Shown here: piece by piece, positions 15,199 through 20,859 of the stretch
Layout of the letters: every line of letters starts with the position of its first letter
Position numbering within the stretch: position 1 is the first letter of the stretch
Assembly (NCBI GenBank): GCA_937893125.1
Contig: CALBHW010000004.1
Span: 1-42,534 of the forward strand
Source of the DNA: an uncultured Clostridia bacterium
GTDB taxonomy: Bacteria; Bacillota; Clostridia; Christensenellales; UBA1242
Direction: 5' to 3'
Length of the DNA stretch: 42,534 nucleotides
Notes under the pieces: generated by a model
What the model was told of the DNA's origin: nothing
The model's database searches: none
What the model saw: the letters and a program-made list of their open reading frames with translations, nothing else
Translations under genes and position numbers: made by a program

Positions 15199-15824
15199 TA
15201 TTTATAAGCCTCCTCTATTTTCTTGATTGCATCTTTTGTGATGTAAAGTTTAGAATTTGCAACAACGTCGTATGTTCCAAGGACATCAGCGTAAGTTACG
15301 TGAGCGTTTGGAATATTCTTTGATGCACGAACAATGTCGTCATTCTTTTCAGCCAAAACATAAAGAACATTTTTTGTCCCAACTTCAAAGTTGTCCATAA
15401 CTTCTTTGAAAAGTTTTGTTTTTGGTGCTTCAAGAACAAGCGAATCAAGCACTACAATTTCGCTATCAGCAAGTTTTGCACTGATTGCACTCTTAAACGC
15501 TGAAACTTTCATTGATTTGTTGACTTTTTGAGAAAAATCTCTTGGCTTTGGTGCAAAAATGATACCGCCACCTTTCCATTGTGCTGATTTTGTAGAACCT
15601 TGTCTTGCCCTACCTGTTCCTTTTTGTCTCCAAGGCTTCTTTGCATGTCCTCTAACTTCGCTACGGAGAAGAGTTGACTTTGTACCTTGTCTTTGATTAT
15701 TGTTGTAAGCCACAACTACTTGATGAATAAGAGGTTCGTTGTATTCACAGCCGAAAACTTTATCACTAAGAGTAGTCTGTCCTACGACTTCTGCTTTTGT
15801 GTTATAAACTTTTACTCTTGGCAT
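15198..15824 (-). CDS. rplD: 50S ribosomal protein L4
   Basis: L4 extends a loop into the exit tunnel opposite L22, and in E. coli also represses the S10 operon through its leader. Conserved parts are RQGTKSTLLRSEVRGHAKKPWRQKG and the loop GRARQGSTKSAQWKGGGIIF, then FALKSA-like VSAFKSAISAKLAD. Length 208 is normal. It lies 13 nt after rplC and overlaps rplW by one base. Whether it acts on the structured leader of this operon is unknown. Confidence 0.97.
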   Translation of the reverse strand: MPRVKVYNTKAEVVGQTTLSDKVFGCEYNEPLIHQVVVAYNNNQRQGTKSTLLRSEVRGHAKKPWRQKGTGRARQGSTKSAQWKGGGIIFAPKPRDFSQKVNKSMKVSAFKSAISAKLADSEIVVLDSLVLEAPKTKLFKEVMDNFEVGTKNVLYVLAEKNDDIVRASKNIPNAHVTYADVLGTYDVVANSKLYITKDAIKKIEEAYK

Positions 15825-15837
15825 TTTAAACTACTCC

Positions 15838-16476
15838 TTATCTTGCTATCTTTTTAGCACTGCAAATTGATACGAGTCCATCTTTATGTCCAGGAACACC
15901 GCCCTTAACCATAATAAGATTTCTTTCTTCATCAATCTTTACGACTTTTAGATTTTGTTTCGTAACCCTATCGTTACCAAATTGTCCAGGCATTTTGTGG
16001 TTTTTGAAAACTCTACTTGGAGTTGAGTTTGCACTCAAACCACCAACCGATCTATGAACAGGTCCTGTACCGTGAGACATTTTAAGTCTTCTTGCGTTCC
16101 ATCTCTTGATTGTTCCGCTAAAACCATGTCCCTTTGTTGTCCCTGTAACGTCAACAAGTTCGCCTTCACTAAATACATTGCACTTAATTTCGTCGCCGAC
16201 ATTAAGTTCAGCATAATTGTCAACTTTAAGTTCTCTCAAATACTTCTTTGCTTCGACGTTAGCTTTTTTGAAAAGCCCCATCTCAGGTTTGTTTTTAAGA
16301 TTTTCTCTTGTTTCGCCAAACGCAACAACCACTGCTTCGTATCCATCTTTATCCACGGTTTTCTTTTGGACAACGGTGCATGGTCCTGCAAGGATAACTG
16401 TAACTGGCGTTACCTTGCCGTCAAGGTCGAAAACTTGTGTCATTCCCAACTTCTTTCCAAGAATTGCTTTGCTCAT
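15838..16476 (-). CDS. rplC: 50S ribosomal protein L3
   Basis: L3 is an early assembly protein whose extension reaches the peptidyl transferase centre. It starts AILGKKLGMTQVFDLDGKVTPVTVI and contains VTGTTKGHGFSGTIKRWN and the loop HGTGPVHRSVGGLSANSTPSRVFK, followed by the terminal VKGGVPGHKDGLVSI. Length 212 is normal. It lies 22 nt after rpsJ. Confidence 0.97.
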   Translation of the reverse strand: MSKAILGKKLGMTQVFDLDGKVTPVTVILAGPCTVVQKKTVDKDGYEAVVVAFGETRENLKNKPEMGLFKKANVEAKKYLRELKVDNYAELNVGDEIKCNVFSEGELVDVTGTTKGHGFSGTIKRWNARRLKMSHGTGPVHRSVGGLSANSTPSRVFKNHKMPGQFGNDRVTKQNLKVVKIDEERNLIMVKGGVPGHKDGLVSICSAKKIAR

Positions 16477-16498
16477 TTTTTATCTCCTTTCTCGACCT

Positions 16499-16807
16499 TT
16501 ATAGTTTGATATTGATGTCAACCCCTGCTGGCAAGTCAAGTTTCATAAGAGCGTCAACTGCCTTGCTCGATGGAGTGTAAATATCAATAACCCTTTTGTG
16601 TGTACGCATCTCAAATTGCTCACGACTATCTTTGTATTTATGAGGTGCTCTGATGATTGTAACCACTTCTTTTTCTGTTGGAAGTGGAATTGGACCTGCA
16701 ACTTGTGAACCAGATTTGCTCGCCGCATCCATTATTCTAGAAGTAGCAAGATCAATCAAGTTGTGGTCATAACTTTTTAATTTGATTCTAATTTTTTGTG
16801 TTGCCAT
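16499..16807 (-). CDS. rpsJ: 30S ribosomal protein S10
   Basis: S10 belongs to the small-subunit head and, as NusE, also joins transcription antitermination complexes with NusB. The sequence has KIRIKLKSYDHNLIDLA near the start, VAGPIPLPTEKEVVTIIRAPHKYKDSREQFEMRTHKRVIDI and the end LDLPAGVDINIKL, all typical. Length 102 is standard. It is the first gene of the superoperon; AAAGGAG lies 5 nt before the ATG. The usual rpsL-rpsG-fusA-tuf genes are not next to it. Confidence 0.98.
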   Translation of the reverse strand: MATQKIRIKLKSYDHNLIDLATSRIMDAASKSGSQVAGPIPLPTEKEVVTIIRAPHKYKDSREQFEMRTHKRVIDIYTPSSKAVDALMKLDLPAGVDINIKL

Positions 16808-17002
16808 ATACTCTCCTTTACCCTTACCGACTCAGTCAATACACTTTACCGTGTGTTCCGTATTGACACTCTTTAAAAAAATCTTTTGATTTTTCAAAGA
16901 TTTTCATCAGCCCGCTTGAATTTAATTCAAACTAGTCCATGTAAATTCTCTATTTTTGTTGCTAAAAATAGTAACTTTACACTTCAACCCTTATTTCACG
17001 GT
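16808..17002 (-). promoter_or_regulatory. Structured leader of the ribosomal superoperon
   Basis: From the predicted start near 17002 to rpsJ lies a 195-nt untranslated leader. It contains a terminator-like hairpin (arms 16894-16903 and 16879-16889, minus-strand AAATCTTTGA against TCAAAAGATTT) followed by seven U residues at 16875-16881. Downstream, an 8-bp perfect stem GTCAATAC/GTATTGAC (16835-16867) ends 27 nt before rpsJ. The arrangement suggests attenuation, but the controlling ligand is unknown. Confidence 0.5.
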
Positions 17003-17008
17003 GAAGCC

Positions 17009-17037
17009 ATTTTACTACAAATTTTGCTATTAGTCAA
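17009..17037 (-). promoter_or_regulatory. Main promoter of the ribosomal superoperon
   Basis: Minus-strand TTGACT (17032-17037) and TAAAAT (17009-17014) with exactly 17 nt between, a strong sigma-A match. Predicted start near 17002. Confidence 0.85.
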
Positions 17038-17366
17038 CCCCTTTTTAGCACTTTTTTTAAGATTATTCAAAAAAAAATAAATTTGTGCAAACTGCACAAA
17101 AAAATCACCCAATTTTGCCCCTATTATATATAGGTTGTAAATTGATATTTTTTATCTAAACCTTTTTTATTTCTTTCACCTATGAATAATTCCAAACATA
17201 AAGACTTCTAACAAAAAATAGCACTTTCTTCTTATTCCTTTCAAACCATGAATAATTCACTTAAAAAATATCGTCACTAAAACATAGAACCCGCAATTAT
17301 CCTTATTCGCTTTAAGCCACAATTAAAGCGTATTTAACAGTAATAGAGAAATTTTGCAAAAAATAT
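17038..17366. other. Intergenic region between the superoperon promoter and the DUF1858 gene
   Basis: AT-rich, no gene found. It contains the palindromic box CCTATTATATATAGG (17120-17134) followed by TTGTAAATT, a motif that recurs twice near 17773-17859. Two GAATAATTC-type blocks (near 17182 and 17249, each after atgaataattc) are also repeated. Confidence 0.4.
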
Positions 17367-17395
17367 TTGTATTTTCTTTAAAAGATGTTTAAAAT
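17367..17395 (+). promoter_or_regulatory. Promoter of the DUF1858 gene
   Basis: TTGTAT (17367-17372) and TAAAAT (17390-17395) with 17 nt between. Predicted start near 17402, leaving a short leader of about 17 nt that contains AAAGGAG. Confidence 0.65.
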
Positions 17396-17418
17396 AGAAT
17401 TGTAAAAGGAGTTACAAT

Positions 17419-17619
17419 ATGGAAATTACAAAAAATACAACTTTGGGCGACATTTTAGATAATTACAAAAACGCGCAAGAAATTTTAACTAATTTTGGAA
17501 TGCACTGTTTTTCTTGTCCTATGAGCAGAATGGAAACAGTTGAAGAAGCATCCGCCGTCCACGGCATTGACCCAGACTTTATGGTTAAAAAACTTAAAGA
17601 AGATTTAAAAGCAAAATAA
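17419..17619 (+). CDS. DUF1858 redox-disulfide domain protein
   Basis: A 66-residue stand-alone DUF1858 protein (also described as the hybrid-cluster-protein-associated redox disulfide domain). It has the ScdA/RIC N-terminal-like helix TLGDILDNYKNAQEILTNFGMHC and the Cys-X2-Cys pair in HCFSCPMSRMETVEEAS, followed by HGIDPDFMVKKLKEDL. The two cysteines suggest a redox or metal-transfer role, possibly linked to nitrosative stress as for relatives; no hcp or other redox gene is nearby. It is monocistronic, with its own promoter, AAAGGAG 7 nt before the ATG, and a terminator after the stop. Confidence 0.85.
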   Translation: MEITKNTTLGDILDNYKNAQEILTNFGMHCFSCPMSRMETVEEASAVHGIDPDFMVKKLKEDLKAK

Positions 17620-17624
17620 TATTT

Positions 17625-17653
17625 AGTCCCGCGATGTACGGGGCTTTTTATTT
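17625..17653 (+). terminator. Terminator of the DUF1858 gene
   Basis: GTCCCG/CGGGGC stem with a 7-nt loop followed by TTTTTATTT, six bases after the stop codon. Confidence 0.75.
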
Positions 17654-17772
17654 CTTCTTTCAAAATCAACCATTTTGCCACTAATCAAAAAAGCGAACTT
17701 CAAACAAGATTTACTATGCCAAAATTTTTTTATCTAACACTTTCTCTACTTATTTTTTAGAGTTTCAAAAGT

Positions 17773-17859
17773 CCTTATATATAATAGTTTGCAATTTTTA
17801 CCAACAGCAAAAAATTTACTCTTTTTTTAAACCTATATATATAATAGGTCGTAAATTTT
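17773..17859 (+). repeat. Two copies of a TATATATAATAG box, 60 nt apart
   Basis: CCTTATATATAATAG (17773-17787) followed by TTTGCAATTTTT, and CCTATATATATAATAGG (17832-17848) followed by TCGTAAATTTT. A third relative lies at 17120-17143. Each includes TATAAT, so they may be -10 regions for the following small gene; no convincing -35 is present. The CCTAT/ATAGG arms could alternatively be an operator. Confidence 0.4.
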
Positions 17860-17912
17860 GCATATTTCCTCAAAATTTGCGCAACCTATTTTTATCAAAA
17901 GGAGTAAAAAAA

Positions 17913-18080
17913 ATGAAAGAAGAAGAAAAATCGATTTGTAAGGTTTGTTGTAGCGTTTGCTCGTGCGTGCACAATAGGAATGGTTGCTCATGCAACCGCG
18001 ACGGGATTAAAATTTCCGAAAACGACAAGGGCGGTCATTTTTGCGACTCGTACGAATGTAAATGCGGTTTTAGGGGATAA
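17913..18080 (+). CDS. Small Cys-rich DUF1540-like protein
   Basis: A 55-residue protein with ten cysteines (residues 9, 12, 13, 16, 18, 25, 27, 44, 49, 51). The pattern ICKVCCSVCSCVHN-GCSC-DGIKIS---HFCDSYEC matches the DUF1540 layout, in which paired cysteines surround an I-x-I/V strand; a metal-binding or redox role is likely but unproven. The ATG at 17913 is chosen because AAAAGGAG lies 8 nt upstream; an in-frame TTG at 17877 would place that site inside the gene. A second DUF1540-like gene lies at 38339. It has a terminator about 130 nt downstream. Confidence 0.7.
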   Translation: MKEEEKSICKVCCSVCSCVHNRNGCSCNRDGIKISENDKGGHFCDSYECKCGFRG

Positions 18081-18461
18081 TTAAAAAGATAAATGATCTA
18101 AAATCGCATTGTTACCTACTTGTAGTTCAATCGCAACACCATTTTTGGTAAATAAAACATAAAAACTCAACCAAAATTGAGAAAAATAAAATCGGACTAA
18201 AAATCCTATACAAAAAGGAGATAGATTTCCTATCCCCTTTTTTGTTTTTGTCTACACTTTTTATCACTTGTTCCACTTTTAGTTTATTAAAGGACGCAAG
18301 TAGATTATTTATCTACCCCACCAACCTTTTATCATACCCTATGAAAATATGTTAATATTTTGAAACAATGCAGAAATTTTGATTTTGGACGAATTTAACA
18401 TATTCTATGAAAATATGTTCTTATTCTTCCAAAATTTGTTATCTACAATAAAAGCGTTTAT
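18081..18461. other. Intergenic region 3' of the DUF1540-like gene and of the SPFH gene
   Basis: Holds the terminator at 18212-18246. Between 18290 and 18461 short repeats occur: CTATGAAAATATGTT twice (near 18340 and 18406), TTATCTAC three times, and the inverted repeat GTAGAT/ATCTAC (about 18300-18316). No coding sequence was recognised. Confidence 0.4.
18212..18246 (+). terminator. Terminator downstream of the DUF1540-like gene
   Basis: AAAAAGG plus GATAG pair with CTATC plus CCTTTTTT across a short ATTTC loop, with one mismatch, followed by TTTTTTG. Confidence 0.65.
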
Positions 18462-19676
18462 CTACAATTTACTCTTACACACCATACAAATCTCGGCGTC
18501 CTCGTCATTTTTCGCCCCACAACAAGGACATTTTATAACAACTTTATATTTTGTTACGACCTTAGGCTGTTCTTCTAATTCGCTGACAAGTTTTTTAGGC
18601 TCAACTCTAGGCTCTTCAAACAAATTTGGTGCTTCTTGTGGCGCGTCACTTATTTTATATGGAGAAGTTTCTATTTTATAACTATCTTCCCATTTTTCTT
18701 TTTTTTCGCCACCGCTATACAATACCCCTTGAGTCAAATTTACATTTTTTATAATGTCATCACAAGTTGGTTGGACATTTTGTGAAGAATTTTGTTCCAT
18801 GTTTTGTGTACTTTCGCGAGCAGAAAAATCATTTTGCGTCGAAAAAGAACATTCGCCTTCTTTTTTTGTCATATCTTGAGTCTCGTCTCGTGCCAAAATC
18901 TCTTCTTTCACATTTGTCACGCCATTTATGCTATTTTCCGCCATTTTTAAAACTTCATCACTTGCTTCAACCTTATTTTTCGCAATAATTTTCTTTCCAA
19001 GTTGCTTTTTAGGGACTTCAATGTCAGATAACACAACCGACACAACTTCAACCCCCAATTCTTCTTTCAATTCTTGAAGTTTTTGCAACGTTTTTGTCTC
19101 AACATCACTTTTTTTTGAAAAAAGGTCATCAAAATCACTCTTTTCAACACATTTTTCAATTTTGTCATTCAAAAAATATTCAACTTCGCCCACAACCTTG
19201 CCATTTTTTAATATAGCAAATTCGCTCGCAAAATATTCCATAAATTTTGTCACATCGGAGATTTTATACTCAACATCGCATTTCAGCCTTGCCTTAACCT
19301 TTTCGCCATTTGACATAAAAAGGACTTTTCCCGTGCGTATCGACGCTTTCATTTGGTTAAGATTTAAAAAATAAAGGTCAGCATTTTGAATTTTATCGGA
19401 AATCTTTTCATCTTCCTTTCGTGTAGCGTTGTAAAAAAGACGATACATCCTAGGCAAAGCCAATTCGTCCATTTTATGCGTCCCCACGCCCACGACATCG
19501 CAAAAATGGTTATAATACACAGAAACAAGGTTATATCCGTCATCGACCTTAATTTCTTGCCCAAGTTTTAGCGTGTTATCCTTTAACTTAATGTAAGTAA
19601 TAAGGTTGCCACGATTTTTCTCACTAAGAGAAATCCCTTTATTAAACATCTTTTTTATTTTATCAAATAGCCACAT
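18462..19676 (-). CDS. SPFH-like protein with C-terminal zinc ribbon (YdjI type)
   Basis: A 404-residue protein. Residues about 1-230 resemble the SPFH/virion-core-like fold of B. subtilis YdjI: a start MWLFDKIKKMF, GDVVGVGTHKMDEL-type strands, KVKARLKCDVEYKISDVTKFMEYFA, then VVSVVLSDIEVPKK. Residues 235-365 are low-complexity and Ser/Gln/Glu-rich. The end carries a double-Cys zinc ribbon, CPCCGAKNDEDAEICMVCKSKL. YdjI-like proteins are tied to membrane stress functions, but the role here is unknown. The gene has no Shine-Dalgarno sequence; instead a promoter ends 6 nt before the ATG, predicting a leaderless mRNA. Confidence 0.7.
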   Translation of the reverse strand: MWLFDKIKKMFNKGISLSEKNRGNLITYIKLKDNTLKLGQEIKVDDGYNLVSVYYNHFCDVVGVGTHKMDELALPRMYRLFYNATRKEDEKISDKIQNADLYFLNLNQMKASIRTGKVLFMSNGEKVKARLKCDVEYKISDVTKFMEYFASEFAILKNGKVVGEVEYFLNDKIEKCVEKSDFDDLFSKKSDVETKTLQKLQELKEELGVEVVSVVLSDIEVPKKQLGKKIIAKNKVEASDEVLKMAENSINGVTNVKEEILARDETQDMTKKEGECSFSTQNDFSARESTQNMEQNSSQNVQPTCDDIIKNVNLTQGVLYSGGEKKEKWEDSYKIETSPYKISDAPQEAPNLFEEPRVEPKKLVSELEEQPKVVTKYKVVIKCPCCGAKNDEDAEICMVCKSKL

Positions 19677-19682
19677 ATTATT

Positions 19683-19711
19683 ATTTTAAAAGTTTTTCTT
19701 ATCCTTGGCAA
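19683..19711 (-). promoter_or_regulatory. Leaderless promoter of the SPFH gene
   Basis: Minus-strand TTGCCA (19706-19711), 17 nt, TAAAAT (19683-19688), then six bases and the ATG at 19676. The expected start falls on the A of the ATG, and no AGGAG-like sequence is present. Confidence 0.6.
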
Positions 19712-19722
19712 CTTTTTTCCGC

Positions 19723-19746
19723 CTTTTTAAAAATATTTTTAAAAAG
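19723..19746. repeat. Perfect 24-bp AT palindrome
   Basis: The 12-base half CTTTTTAAAAAT is followed directly by its exact reverse complement. It lies just upstream of the SPFH promoter in the divergent intergenic region. It could be an operator or simply AT-rich chance. Confidence 0.4.
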
Positions 19747-19813
19747 CCCCAAAAAAAACTTACATTATCGTCCTAATAATGGTTTTTATGCCCATTTTAT
19801 ATTAAAAATCGCT

Positions 19814-19841
19814 TTTTTAAGACAAATTTTCGTCTTAAAAA
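19814..19841. repeat. Inverted repeat between divergent SPFH and PRC-barrel genes
   Basis: TTTTTAAGAC (19814-19823) and GTCTTAAAAA (19832-19841) are perfect 10-nt inverted arms around an 8-nt spacer. No gene ends here, so a terminator role is unlikely; an operator acting on one or both divergent genes is possible. Confidence 0.45.
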
Positions 19842-19903
19842 CAAATAATAAAAACGGACAAGATGTCATATAGATAAATATCTCACAATAAAAGGATAAT
19901 AAA

Positions 19904-20587
19904 ATGATAAATCTCAGCGACCTTATCTCAAAACAAGTCCTAAATCTTTACACAGGCAAAATAGAAGGCACAATAAAAGATGTTCGTTTTGATGACAGAT
20001 ACAAAAAAATCGTCTCTTTCACTCTTTTTGATAGTGACGAAGAAGAATACACTTGCCCAGCCAACAAAATTTACGCAATAAACAACTATGTTGTTTTAAG
20101 AAACGGCGACGGACTCACCGCCACCATAAACCAGGTTACTTGCCTAGACAACAACCCAATCGGTCGTAAAATTTTTTCCATCGTCGGACAAGACCTAGGC
20201 ACGCTTCTTGACATTGCGCTTTTAGACAACTTATCGGCAAAAGAATACATTTCGTCGTCGTCAACCTTTTCTCCCACCCAAATTGTCAGCGTCACGAACT
20301 CAATTATAGTCAACCTTTCAGACAAAAAAGTCTCCGCATCGAATTTTCGCCCAAAAGTCAAACTCCACCCAATCGAAGAACGCGTAAAAATAATGTCAAC
20401 TGACCTAGCCCCGCAAAAATTTATCGGCAACAGTGACTTCCTACTCGGACGCACAACCACCCGCGACATCTATTCACTAGACGACCACATCTTAGCCCCC
20501 AAGGGCGCCACAATCACCCCCAAACTTCTCTCCACCCTAAAATCCCACGGCAAACTCTCCGAACTCACCCTTTACTCTAAAAAGTAA
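19904..20587 (+). CDS. PRC-barrel domain protein
   Basis: A 227-residue protein with two PRC-barrel-like segments. The first (about residues 2-75: LSDLISKQVLNLYTGKIEGTIKDVRFDD) is the typical family start. The second is around 85-140 (GRKIFSIVGQDLGTLLDIALLD). The C-terminus (LDDHILAPKGATITPKLLSTLKSHGKLSELTLY) resembles the G-x-x-IT-x-x-L module seen at the end of related proteins. PRC barrels mediate protein or RNA contacts (photosynthetic reaction centre H, RimM, sporulation YlmC/YmxH); the role here is unassigned. AAAGGAT precedes the ATG. It faces away from the SPFH gene, and codon usage shows more C-ending codons than neighbours. Confidence 0.75.
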   Translation: MINLSDLISKQVLNLYTGKIEGTIKDVRFDDRYKKIVSFTLFDSDEEEYTCPANKIYAINNYVVLRNGDGLTATINQVTCLDNNPIGRKIFSIVGQDLGTLLDIALLDNLSAKEYISSSSTFSPTQIVSVTNSIIVNLSDKKVSASNFRPKVKLHPIEERVKIMSTDLAPQKFIGNSDFLLGRTTTRDIYSLDDHILAPKGATITPKLLSTLKSHGKLSELTLYSKK

Positions 20588-20703
20588 ACACAATGTTATG
20601 TGATTGTGATATAAAAATTAAATACTTTGCATCTTTATAAACCACATAAAACTTAAATTTAGTCCCGCAAAGCGCCAAAAATGTCCAATGTTTTACAGAA
20701 ATC

Positions 20704-20736
20704 AAAAAGAGCAGTCTATAAAAGGCTACTCTTTTT
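20704..20736. terminator. Bidirectional terminator between converging genes
   Basis: AAAAAGAG/CTCTTTTT outer stem with inner AGTC/GGCT pairs and a 7-nt loop. It serves the PRC-barrel gene on the plus strand and the large membrane protein gene on the minus strand. Confidence 0.7.
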
Positions 20737-20859
20737 AGTTGTTTCTTATAAGTACTTCTTGCCACAAAATATTCTTTATCAAAACCAGGACTAGCAAGTT
20801 AAACTCTTATTTAATAGGTCTAGAAAACAAAAAATCTAAATTTAAACTTTACACAAAAA

